Source: JAAYJR01 sp964495655
GTDB lineage: Bacteria > Bacteroidota > Bacteroidia > Bacteroidales > Prolixibacteraceae
Length of the DNA stretch: 64,000 nucleotides
Direction: 5' to 3'
Assembly (NCBI GenBank): GCA_964495655.1
Contig: CAZBWK010000003.1
Coordinates: forward strand, 1 to 64,000
Within the stretch, counting starts at the first letter, position 1; each line of letters opens with the position of its first letter. The notes under the pieces were generated by a model. The model saw nothing but the letters and a program-made list of their open reading frames with translations. It had not been told where the DNA came from and did no database searches. The position numbers were made by a program, and so were the translations under genes. Positions 53,603-62,035 of this stretch are shown piece after piece.

Positions 53603-53872
53603 TTAGTCCTCCATTTGGTCGTAAATATTCTTTTTTATCTCATTAGCATCTTTCGTGACATCATTTGATACCTCATCCAGGTCCTTTTTAATGTCAGAGG
53701 TATGTTCGTTGATCTCACGTTTAATCTCATTTGTTGCTTTTTTAAATTCGCGCAATCCTTTACCTAATGTTTTGGCAATATCCGGAATGGCTTTTGCCCC
53801 GAAAAACAACAGCGCAAGCAGCATTACCAAAACAAGTTCCCCTCCGCTGACAAACAAAATATACGTTACCAT
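53603..53872 (-). CDS. tatA: Sec-independent translocase protein TatA/TatB family
   Basis: 89 residues. One N-terminal membrane helix (~8-24) with the family FFGAKAIPDIAKTLGKGLREFKKATNEI motif (described by positions ~23-50), then a charged amphipathic helix. Forms the pore-like part of the Tat system with TatC (46692-47564). No separate tatB was seen, so this may be a minimal TatAC system. The -7 box at 53891-53898 lies just upstream. Confidence 0.92.
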   Translation of the reverse strand: MVTYILFVSGGELVLVMLLALLFFGAKAIPDIAKTLGKGLREFKKATNEIKREINEHTSDIKKDLDEVSNDVTKDANEIKKNIYDQMED

Positions 53873-53890
53873 TCCTAGTTATTTTACTTA

Positions 53891-53898
53891 CAAATATA
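53891..53898 (-). promoter_or_regulatory. -7 box upstream of tatA
   Basis: The minus strand reads TATATTTG, 19 bases before the tatA ATG. Confidence 0.5.
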
Positions 53899-53948
53899 CA
53901 AATTGGTATGATCAAAATTATAATATCTGTAAAAGTTTAATTCTGTTT

Positions 53949-56900
53949 TTATTTTTTCTTCCCTGCTGTCATTTTTAACAAACGCATTTGTATTTCGTAC
54001 GCTACAGGTGTAGCTACAAACAGCGACGAATATGTACCGACTATTACACCCACGAGAAGCGCGAATGTAAAACCTCTGATAGTAGCTCCTCCGAACAGAA
54101 ATATTGCAAGCAGTACGACTATAGTTGACAAAGATGTGCTGAAAGTACGTCGCAGGGTACTGTTCATCGCTGAGTCAACATTCTGTTCCCTGTTCCTTTT
54201 CGGATAAAGTTTAAGGTATTCCCTGATACGGTCCAGGACAACAACGGTATCGTTGATTGAGTATCCCAGTACTGTAAGGATTGCAGCAATGAAAGCCTGG
54301 TCAATCTCCAGTGAGAATGGCAGTATATTGTACAGCATCGAGAAAATTCCCAGTATTATCAGTGAATCGTGGGCCAGGGCGACTATTGCTCCCACACTGT
54401 ATTGCCAGTTACTGAAGCGTATCAGTATATAGAGGAAGATAATTATTAATGCAAAACCAATTGCCACGACAGAATCCTTCCTGATATCATCAGATATTGT
54501 TGCCCCTACCTTTTGGGAGCTAAGCTGATAATCTTCAGTGAACTCTTCAAGGGTAACATTTTTATCAATAAATCCTGCATCCTGCAATCCCCTCATAAGC
54601 AGCTCTTCAACCTCGTTGTCGACATTCTCAGAATCGTCATCAACTTTATAAACGGTTGTAATTCTCACCTGGTTGGCAGATCCGAATGTTTTTACTTCGG
54701 GAGCCATTCCATATACATCTGTAAGTGCCTGCTGTACATCAGCAACCTGCACATCCTGCTCGAACCGTACCACATAAGTCCGGCCTCCTTTAAAGTCAAT
54801 GCCATAATTTAATCCCCTGGTAGCCAGCGACATGATCCCTAATAAAATGAATGCACCTGAAATTATGAAGGCAATCTTTCTTTTTTCCAGAAACTTAATT
54901 GAGGTATTTCGAAGCCATTGGCTTGAGGCGGCAGATGTGTACTTTATCTGTTTACTTCTTTTCAGTCTCCATTCAAATATCAGTCTTGTGATAAAGATAG
55001 CTGTAAAAAGTGAAGTAAGTATACCGATAATAAGAGTTGTTGCAAAACCTTTTATCGGTCCCGATCCGAAAACATACAGCACTATACCGGTCAGAAGAGT
55101 GGTTACCTGTCCGTCAATAATAGCTGAGTAAGCATTTTTATAACCATCTGCAATTGCCAGTTTAAGGCCTTTCCCTGCTAGAATTTCTTCCTGTACCCGT
55201 TCATAGATAAGCACGTTAGCATCAACCGACATACCTATTGTCAGCACTATACCTGCTATACCCGGCAAAGTCAGGGTTGCTCCGAGAGATGCAAGTATGC
55301 CGATAATAAACAGCATATTGATCAGAAGTGCTGCATTTGCAGCGCCACCTGCATTTCTGCTATAGAAGAAGATCATGTATGCCAGTACCAGAACAAAAGC
55401 GATTATGAAAGAATACATACCTTTATTAATTGCTTCACGACCGAGAGAGGGACCAACAATTTCTTCCTGTATAATTCTTGCAGGCGCAGGCATTTTTCCT
55501 GATTTAAGAATGTTTGCAAGGTCTTTGGCCTCCTCGATACTTTCAAGTCCGGTAATGCTTGAACGACCTCCTGAAATTTCATTTTGAACAGTAGGGAATG
55601 AGCGTACATAATCATCGAGAACAATAGCTATTGATTTCCCTATATTTTCTTTAGTCATTCTTTGCCATGTTTTAGCCCCTTCACTGTTCATCGTCATTGA
55701 AACCTCCGGACTAGAACCGAACTGGTCGAAATCCTGTCGGGCGTCAGTGATCACGTCACCACTAAGTGGCGGCCTTCCGTCGCGGGTTGTTACTTTAAGG
55801 GCAATAAGTCTGAAATAGTTGCCTCCCTCATCAATAGCATTTGCAGTCCATCTGAATATCATATCTCTTGGGAAGATAGATCGTATCTGCTCCATTGAAA
55901 GATATTCGTTGACTTTAGATGTATCTCTTGAGTGTGCAATTCCCACTGCCGGACCGGGGAATAGCTGTCCTGACTGGTCTGTACTTGGACTCAGCACGGC
56001 GAATAACGGATATTGCTGTCTGAAGTTTTCCAGGTCTTCTAATCCGGCAACAGTGGTATCTTCGGTCATACCTGATTCCAGTTCTGAAAGCAATGAACTC
56101 CCGTCTGTTGTATCAGCATCTGCTTCTGTCTGGCTGTCTGCCTGGAGCACATCTTCTTCTCCGGATTCAGTATCTGAAGTCTGGATGGTTGTATCTTTTC
56201 CCAGGTTCTGTATTTCCTGTAATTTATCATTTGCCTGGAGAAGGTATTGGTAAACTTCTCTGTTTTCGTAAGTTTCCCAAAACTCAAGAGTTGCTGTGCC
56301 CTGCAGAAGATTTCTGACCCTGTTCTGGTCTTTAACCCCGGGAAGTTCTACAAGGATTCGCCCTTTAGTCTGCAACTGCTGAATATTCGGCTGTGCAACC
56401 CCAAAGCGGTCAATACGTGTTCTGATGATATTAAAAGCGTTATCAATGGCAGCATCTGTTTCTCTGCGGATAACATTCAGAACTTCACTATTGGTTGAAT
56501 TTATATTTATTTTGTCACGCAGTTCAAGTGTCAGGAATATAGATGCCAGCTGCGCATTTGGATCTATCTGTTCAAAAGCTTGCCCAAAGAGAGTAACAAA
56601 ATCTTCCTGACTTTCCTTTTTGAGCTGGTTAGCTTTCGCTAATGCAGCATTGAATGTTGAGTCATTATTATAGTTGGAAAGGGCTCTTATCAGGTCATCG
56701 ACAGCCACTTCAAGGGTTACGTTCATACCACCTTTCAGGTCAAGCCCCAGGTTTAATTCAAGTTCTTTAACCTGTTTGTACGTAAATTTTTTAAGACCCA
56801 AGAAGTTATAAATGACTTCTCCCGAGATTGAATCGAGGTAAGAAAATTCCATTGCAGGATCTCCCTGTGCATACTCCACTGCTGCCTTTTCTACCTGTTT

Positions 56901-56984
56901 AGCTTTCCATGTAAATGATAATTGATAAAAACAAACAGCTGCCAGCAGTATGGCAAATGTCATTATAGCACCTTTATTTTGCAT
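53949..56984 (-). CDS. secDF: protein translocase subunit SecDF (fusion)
   Basis: 1011 residues, SecD and SecF in one chain as usual in Bacteroidota. Twelve membrane helices: one at the N-terminus, five at ~510-660, one near 690, five at ~850-1000. The SecD signatures LGLDLKGGMNVTLEV (~79-93) and VGPSLGREAINKG (~502) and the SecF signature NYGIDFKGGRTYVVRF (~720-735) are clear. An acidic Ser/Thr-rich insertion sits at ~250-310 within the periplasmic domain. It uses the proton gradient to finish Sec translocation. Confidence 0.97.
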   Translation of the reverse strand: MQNKGAIMTFAILLAAVCFYQLSFTWKAKQVEKAAVEYAQGDPAMEFSYLDSISGEVIYNFLGLKKFTYKQVKELELNLGLDLKGGMNVTLEVAVDDLIRALSNYNNDSTFNAALAKANQLKKESQEDFVTLFGQAFEQIDPNAQLASIFLTLELRDKININSTNSEVLNVIRRETDAAIDNAFNIIRTRIDRFGVAQPNIQQLQTKGRILVELPGVKDQNRVRNLLQGTATLEFWETYENREVYQYLLQANDKLQEIQNLGKDTTIQTSDTESGEEDVLQADSQTEADADTTDGSSLLSELESGMTEDTTVAGLEDLENFRQQYPLFAVLSPSTDQSGQLFPGPAVGIAHSRDTSKVNEYLSMEQIRSIFPRDMIFRWTANAIDEGGNYFRLIALKVTTRDGRPPLSGDVITDARQDFDQFGSSPEVSMTMNSEGAKTWQRMTKENIGKSIAIVLDDYVRSFPTVQNEISGGRSSITGLESIEEAKDLANILKSGKMPAPARIIQEEIVGPSLGREAINKGMYSFIIAFVLVLAYMIFFYSRNAGGAANAALLINMLFIIGILASLGATLTLPGIAGIVLTIGMSVDANVLIYERVQEEILAGKGLKLAIADGYKNAYSAIIDGQVTTLLTGIVLYVFGSGPIKGFATTLIIGILTSLFTAIFITRLIFEWRLKRSKQIKYTSAASSQWLRNTSIKFLEKRKIAFIISGAFILLGIMSLATRGLNYGIDFKGGRTYVVRFEQDVQVADVQQALTDVYGMAPEVKTFGSANQVRITTVYKVDDDSENVDNEVEELLMRGLQDAGFIDKNVTLEEFTEDYQLSSQKVGATISDDIRKDSVVAIGFALIIIFLYILIRFSNWQYSVGAIVALAHDSLIILGIFSMLYNILPFSLEIDQAFIAAILTVLGYSINDTVVVLDRIREYLKLYPKRNREQNVDSAMNSTLRRTFSTSLSTIVVLLAIFLFGGATIRGFTFALLVGVIVGTYSSLFVATPVAYEIQMRLLKMTAGKKK

Positions 56985-57051
56985 GTTATATAATTTTTTT
57001 GTTATTTTTTAGTAATATTTTTTATTTGATTAGACTGTATCTACACATTGG

Positions 57052-57069
57052 CCTGCCGGATCCGGCAGG
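57052..57069. repeat. perfect 18-base palindrome upstream of secDF
   Basis: CCTGCCGGATCCGGCAGG reads the same on both strands. It lies between the small membrane protein gene and secDF, in a 122-base gap. It may be a short REP-like remnant or a protein-binding site; no T-run, so not a terminator. Confidence 0.45.
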
Positions 57070-57106
57070 TGAAAGGAATCACCGGATCGTAATGTTTGCC
57101 GGATGC

Positions 57107-57553
57107 TCAGAGAAGAACCGGGTGATCTTCCTCAGAAAAGGAGAAATAGTAATGACCGGCTATTAATTGCAGGAATGATAGTAATGATGGATTAACGGTT
57201 TTTTTATAGTCAGTTTTCAGTATTTGGGAATCATGCTGCTGGTGATATTTTTGGATTAGCTTGTTATGTGATTGTTCATACAATATCCGGGATGGTATTT
57301 TCTGAATTGAAATTTTTGCCGATAATGAACTGAATGGATTATACAGGCAAATCATATTTTCAGATTTGTCAGCTTGACCGCTATCAGCTTCTATCTCTTC
57401 AAGTCCGACAGGGTGTTTGTCAAAATATATATCCAGAATGACTGTAGCGCCAACAACTACAATTAAAGCTGCCAGCCTTAGCAATCCTTTTTTCGATATT
57501 TTAAGATCGTATTTCACAAGCTTTTTTTGAGCGGAGCAAATATACCTAAACAT
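57107..57553 (-). CDS. small single-pass membrane protein, unknown function
   Basis: 148 residues by the ATG at 57553. One membrane helix (~24-42, GLLRLAALIVVVGATVILD) follows a basic N-terminus; the rest is polar with no recognised domain. Two -7 boxes precede it: TATCTTTG at 57564-57571 and TATATTTG at 57537-57544 (minus strand). If the second is used, translation would begin at the GTG at 57517 (VKYDLKISKKG), giving 136 residues. The intact frame and the promoters make it probably real. Confidence 0.5.
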   Translation of the reverse strand: MFRYICSAQKKLVKYDLKISKKGLLRLAALIVVVGATVILDIYFDKHPVGLEEIEADSGQADKSENMICLYNPFSSLSAKISIQKIPSRILYEQSHNKLIQKYHQQHDSQILKTDYKKTVNPSLLSFLQLIAGHYYFSFSEEDHPVLL

Positions 57554-57563
57554 TTCAGGTTTA

Positions 57564-57571
57564 CAAAGATA
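57564..57571 (-). promoter_or_regulatory. -7 box upstream of the 148-residue membrane protein
   Basis: The minus strand reads TATCTTTG, about 11 bases before the first ATG; a second match (TATATTTG, 57537-57544) lies inside the frame. Confidence 0.4.
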
Positions 57572-57592
57572 GGATTAAGTAATTTCAATGAA

Positions 57593-58030
57593 TTAATTAA
57601 CCCCGTCTGTATTAAGGGTTATGATTTTTCTTTTGTAATCTACTATTGCATTGTATTTCATAAGAAAATCACCTCCCAGCAGGCCGCAAATATTAAGATT
57701 TGCTGCTTTTGAGTATAATTTGTTTATTGATGAAAGATCAAGCAGGGCTACTTTGAGCTTCTCTAATTTTATTTTTCCCCAGGAGATTTCCTTTATTTCG
57801 GCTAGTACAGATTCCATTGGCATACCCCCAATGCCTGCAGTATTTACCTTGTCGGGGGAGTCGTCTGAAAGATTATATTTTGATGTAAGGTTTTTGTCGA
57901 ACACCGTTTTGGATGCTCCTGTATCAACTACCCAGTATCCAATAGTTGAATCAAAAAACTTAGACGAAATGATAATATGAAAGTTGTCCTCTTCCAACTC
58001 GATTATTTGGACAGGGATTTTAATCTTCAT
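57593..58030 (-). CDS. retropepsin-like aspartic protease family protein
   Basis: 145 residues from ATG 58030. It has one catalytic motif WVVDTGASKTVFD (~36-48) and the later hydrophobic-Gly strand CGLLGGDFLMKYNAIVDY (~117-134), as in clan AA single-domain proteases that work as dimers. No signal peptide is evident. The open frame continues upstream to 58135, but its first ~33 codons are remnants of a malate dehydrogenase gene, so the downstream ATG is taken as the start. No promoter was identified; the substrate is unknown. Confidence 0.7.
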   Translation of the reverse strand: MKIKIPVQIIELEEDNFHIIISSKFFDSTIGYWVVDTGASKTVFDKNLTSKYNLSDDSPDKVNTAGIGGMPMESVLAEIKEISWGKIKLEKLKVALLDLSSINKLYSKAANLNICGLLGGDFLMKYNAIVDYKRKIITLNTDGVN

Positions 58031-58036
58031 TCGTTG

Positions 58037-58176
58037 TATATTTAAGTTCTTTAGAATAAATTCAGTCCGTATTCCCCCTGAGGTAATGACCACTACCTCT
58101 GAATTCTCTGTTTTTTTATAATTATTTGTGCACATGTGGTCCCGACATTACCGGCTCCGACAACTGTTACTTTCAT
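58037..58176 (-). pseudogene. malate dehydrogenase remnant
   Basis: Starting at ATG 58176 the minus strand encodes MKVTVVGAGNVGTTCA, which is the N-terminus and NAD-binding loop of malate dehydrogenase. In another frame, directly joined from 58129, it encodes TNNYKKTENSEVVVITSGG, the segment that lies some 55 residues further on in the intact enzyme (TNDYxxTxxSDVVVITSG). Some similarity to the following GMxRxDLIxxNxxIV region seems to continue to about 58037. The piece between is missing and the frames differ, so this is a decayed gene with internal deletions. Confidence 0.75.
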
Positions 58177-58198
58177 CGTTTAAAATTTTATCATCCTT

Positions 58199-59401
58199 TT
58201 ATTTGTATGCTTTTCCATTAATTTCCTTTTCCTTTTTGAACAGAACAACAAAAGCCAGTAACAACAGGATTGAGGCTATGGTTGTAACACTCCAGATAAT
58301 ATCCCAGTTGTAGCCAGTTGCAGTTTTATTAAGATCAATCAGTTTGGCACAAATGAAATTTCCAACTAAGAGGCCTGCTCCGAAAGTTACCAGAAAGATA
58401 AATCCCTGAGCCTGCGATTTGAGTTCAGCAGGAGACTTTTTATCGATATATATCTGGCCGCCGACGTAAAAAAATCCAAAGATCAGACCGTGCACAAGTA
58501 TACCTATATAATAAATCCATGATTGATCGATAACTCCGCCGGCATAAAATGCAAAATATCTTATTGTTAATGCTATCAATCCCATTATCATAGTCATCCG
58601 TAGTCCGTATTTTTTTATAGCCGGGGGAACCAGCAGAATGAATCCCATTTCTGCAAGTACTCCCCAGTTGATAGTAATTGTAATATATTTTGTTTCGATA
58701 TCGAGCAGAAACTCTGAAAAGTATGAATAGTACATTGCAAAAGGGATCATCGAAAGGAACGACATAATTATGAACACGGCGAAATTGGTGTCTTTCATTA
58801 GTTTAACAGTTCCGAGTCCGAAGATATCTGTTATTGTAAATTTGGCGCCTTTACCCGGTGAAGGTGTGTCGGGGAGTGTGAAGTTGGTTATTGCAGCCAC
58901 AATGCTGACTCCCGCGCCGCAATAAAACGGCAGGTTGGTGCCGTCAAAATCCAGTTTCAGAAAATGAGTAAAAATAACGCTGAAAATTCCTGATGCCACC
59001 CAGCCTATTGAACCGAAAACTCTTATTTTAGGAAACTCTTCAGAAGGGAGGTGAGCCATGGCAATTGCGCTTGTGAGGCTCCAGGAGGGCATATATGCAA
59101 GCATGGCGAACAGGAGGCAGATAAAGAGTATATCAGGATTGTTTGTATTACCTGCCCATAATAACATAGCTGCATTTATTATATTCATCGACGTAAGAAC
59201 TTTTTGTGCGGGCCAAAAACGGTCTGCCAGCATCCCGATCATTGGCGATAGCATACATCCAATTGCCATTGAGCTTAATATCAAAGCTTTTTGTGTGCTT
59301 CCAACCTCAAGGTTGGTGAGATACGCGGCAAGGGGTACCCACCAGACAGCAAACATCATGTATTGGAGTAACATCATGACGGAAAGTTTCAACTTATGCA
59401 T
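58199..59401 (-). CDS. MFS permease, nucleoside:H+ symporter type
   Basis: 400 residues with twelve membrane helices. The sequence resembles NupG/XapB-type nucleoside symporters: WWVPLAAYL near the N-terminus (~20-28), MLADRFWPAQKVL in the loop after helix 2 (~57-69) and FPKIRVFGSIGWVASGI (~123-139). It would import nucleosides or related compounds with protons. It lies just downstream of the PhoD-like phosphatase gene (45 bases), which could release nucleosides from nucleotides. Confidence 0.85.
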   Translation of the reverse strand: MHKLKLSVMMLLQYMMFAVWWVPLAAYLTNLEVGSTQKALILSSMAIGCMLSPMIGMLADRFWPAQKVLTSMNIINAAMLLWAGNTNNPDILFICLLFAMLAYMPSWSLTSAIAMAHLPSEEFPKIRVFGSIGWVASGIFSVIFTHFLKLDFDGTNLPFYCGAGVSIVAAITNFTLPDTPSPGKGAKFTITDIFGLGTVKLMKDTNFAVFIIMSFLSMIPFAMYYSYFSEFLLDIETKYITITINWGVLAEMGFILLVPPAIKKYGLRMTMIMGLIALTIRYFAFYAGGVIDQSWIYYIGILVHGLIFGFFYVGGQIYIDKKSPAELKSQAQGFIFLVTFGAGLLVGNFICAKLIDLNKTATGYNWDIIWSVTTIASILLLLAFVVLFKKEKEINGKAYK

Positions 59402-59446
59402 AATTTATATTTATTTAAATTTTGATATCCGCAATATTAACAGGAG

Positions 59447-61930
59447 CTATTCATTTAAATTAATTATTTCCCTGTTATTATTTTTTTGAGTTCTAAGGTT
59501 TTTTATCTCCCTGATATTTGGTTTTTCACCTATTTTCACGGTATATATTCCGGCATCGTGCAGCCGGGGTTTAATTGTACTGCCATTGATGCGGTAGATC
59601 TGTGACAGTTCACCGGTTGATTCACTCCATATTTGTATTACCTGGTTCTCTTTTTCAGTGTTAATCTCCGGAAGCACGTTATCCGCGCCCATCCCCAGAT
59701 TATCAAACTGGGATATTGTAAGAGGCCATCCCGGGAACTGGTCTCTCACCGGATTAGGATTTTCAACATCTGCTTTAAACCTCCAGGCATTGATCTCAAT
59801 TTCTCTTTCAGCCGTATCAAATATGATCATTCCATATCCTGAAGATCTTATCAGTGCCTGGTTATACCTGCTTTCTTTATCCATTGTAATCTTTCCCGGG
59901 TTTCCGATTGCATATAGATAATTTTTATTTCCGAAAGCATCAATATAGTCTCCGGTATTGGGATAACCATGCTCCGGTCTGTTGCTCACAGGATAACCGA
60001 GCTCATCGGGAAGAAACCATCGCTGGTAGCCAACCGCAATAGCGGGAGTGCAAAAACTCCAGCCTGCATCACGATAATTTTGCAGTCCGTATTGTACGAG
60101 CGACGGCACATGCTGGTCGCCGTTAATATGAAATGCAGCCGCCTTTCTCATGATCCTTATTACTTTATCTCTTCCTGACTTAGGCCAGCCTCCTGAGTCG
60201 AGGTCGCCATAAAGAATATTTTGCAGGTTGCCGTGGTGTGTGGCTACATTGGCAAACAGGGTTTGCGAAAGCAGTACTTTCATATCGGTATTATCCCATT
60301 GTGTTATCCAGTCATTCAGAAATTTGATCTGTCTTTCACCGAGCAGTTTTAGTCCCGGTTTTTCAAGAAATGAAAGATCCTCTCTGGGTGCCTTTAAATG
60401 GTCTTTCCGGCCTTCCCAGTCAGATACAGCCTCAGGCCCGGTTTTAAAGATCCTGTCAGTTACGATAGCGAAGTTGACCCTGCCGTAAGTCAGGTCAGTA
60501 TACCAGACACTCATACCCCTGTCGATCGGTGCAGGGTCGTAAGGATCAGGAAGATGTCCGCATTGAGTACGGTTCACGACATTCACCATTTTTACCGACT
60601 GTGTAAATCCGCGGGTATCATCACTGATCATACCCCCGGGTTTAGCTATTCCCCCTTCACCCCAGAGGTTGCCATGATAGACATCATGGTCGTCGGGAGT
60701 GCAGATTGTCGGGCGGTCGCGCATAAGAGACCTGAAAGCCCAACCGAACATATAGTATTTACCCAGATAATTGACTATCGATACATCGGCGGGTTCCCGT
60801 TTTACCGGATAACCCCCGTTTGGTTCATATATCTGATCTCCTGAAAAATAGAGTATATCAGGATCTTGTTTCATTACCGATTCTGTCAGGGGGGTATAGG
60901 GGAATCCGTAATGATACTGACAGGTAAAGCCGCCGAACTTCAATGGTCTTCCTGCCGGGTCTTTTCGTATCGTTCCCTCATAGTAGTCAGGCCATTCAGT
61001 TCCGTCTTTTCCTTTTTCTATATATTCTATACGGTATTCTGCATCTTTTGAGTCATCCCAATCTTCCAGTTTGAAGACAGCAGTCCTGGAATCAGGCTCT
61101 ATTGGCTTAGATTCAATGGTTTCCCACGTTCCCCCTTTTTTTAGTTGCAATGACACTTCATGGTTGTCATTTTCTCCCAACGGTGGAAGTAATGCCATCA
61201 GCTTAACCCTTTTTTTACTTAAAGTGTACATTGTCCATAATACCGGGCCAAACCGGTTTCCGGGGTTATAGATGACTTTTGATCCCGACAGGTTTATTTC
61301 ATCAAATGCAAAATTTGAATTGCCAGGTTTTTGGTTACCACCCAGTCTCATATTACTTGCTACCGCTATCAGGCCTTCAATACCTTCAATGTTGCATTTC
61401 AGTTCATCAGGACCATTACCGTTCTTGTCGGCAATGCTCATTTTCAATTGGTTATTGTTACCTGAAACACTTATTATAATTTCACTGAAATCGAAGCCGG
61501 GTGGTAAATTCACCTGCTTGTCTTTTAAAAAGGCAGATCCGTTCAGGCTGATACCAGCCTTTACTCCCTCTCCAAAATAGCAAGCTGCACGGACATCCGG
61601 GTCTTCTCTGTCATGTACTCCTATTAGAAAACCTGCAGAGCCGGCAACATCCCCTTTGTCATCAAGCATAATTCTGGCAGACACTTTAAAATTCCCTTTA
61701 TCGGGCGACAGGTTGTAAGTTAAAATGTTAACCCTTGAATTTGGAACTATTCCCTGGCAAAGGAGTTTCCCGTTTTCTATTTTCCAGTCCTCAAGCGGAA
61801 TTGACCAAAAATCCCTTCCGACCCATATTCGGTCATTAATGTTATTGAAGTCGGCTGAGAATTTTTGTTTTGTCGTGCATGAGGTTATTGATAGCAGCAG
61901 GATAAATACAAAAGTTTGAAAGTAGTTCAT
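59447..61930 (-). CDS. PhoD-like metallophosphatase, lipoprotein
   Basis: 827 residues. A lipoprotein signal (ISLLLSITSC-type lipobox near residue 18) anchors it. An N-terminal concanavalin-like region (~25-215) is followed by a small beta domain and the metallophosphatase domain with the metal-binding segments GDQIYEPNGG (~367-376), TPDDHDVYHGN (~410-420), SQTLFANVATHHG (~563) and INGDQHVPS (~605). PhoD enzymes cleave phosphomono- and diesters with Fe/Ca. The N-terminal extension makes it longer than classical PhoD (~500-600). It is probably periplasmic or surface exposed and starts a run with the MFS gene. Confidence 0.8.
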   Translation of the reverse strand: MNYFQTFVFILLLSITSCTTKQKFSADFNNINDRIWVGRDFWSIPLEDWKIENGKLLCQGIVPNSRVNILTYNLSPDKGNFKVSARIMLDDKGDVAGSAGFLIGVHDREDPDVRAACYFGEGVKAGISLNGSAFLKDKQVNLPPGFDFSEIIISVSGNNNQLKMSIADKNGNGPDELKCNIEGIEGLIAVASNMRLGGNQKPGNSNFAFDEINLSGSKVIYNPGNRFGPVLWTMYTLSKKRVKLMALLPPLGENDNHEVSLQLKKGGTWETIESKPIEPDSRTAVFKLEDWDDSKDAEYRIEYIEKGKDGTEWPDYYEGTIRKDPAGRPLKFGGFTCQYHYGFPYTPLTESVMKQDPDILYFSGDQIYEPNGGYPVKREPADVSIVNYLGKYYMFGWAFRSLMRDRPTICTPDDHDVYHGNLWGEGGIAKPGGMISDDTRGFTQSVKMVNVVNRTQCGHLPDPYDPAPIDRGMSVWYTDLTYGRVNFAIVTDRIFKTGPEAVSDWEGRKDHLKAPREDLSFLEKPGLKLLGERQIKFLNDWITQWDNTDMKVLLSQTLFANVATHHGNLQNILYGDLDSGGWPKSGRDKVIRIMRKAAAFHINGDQHVPSLVQYGLQNYRDAGWSFCTPAIAVGYQRWFLPDELGYPVSNRPEHGYPNTGDYIDAFGNKNYLYAIGNPGKITMDKESRYNQALIRSSGYGMIIFDTAEREIEINAWRFKADVENPNPVRDQFPGWPLTISQFDNLGMGADNVLPEINTEKENQVIQIWSESTGELSQIYRINGSTIKPRLHDAGIYTVKIGEKPNIREIKNLRTQKNNNREIINLNE

Positions 61931-62035
61931 AGTTATATTTTATTAACGTAGGCCAAAATATTTTTTAAGCACGTATTCGGGCTGGTGGATGTCGGGTTTT
62001 TGTTTCAATTTGGTAAAAAAAACAACGGGGACATT

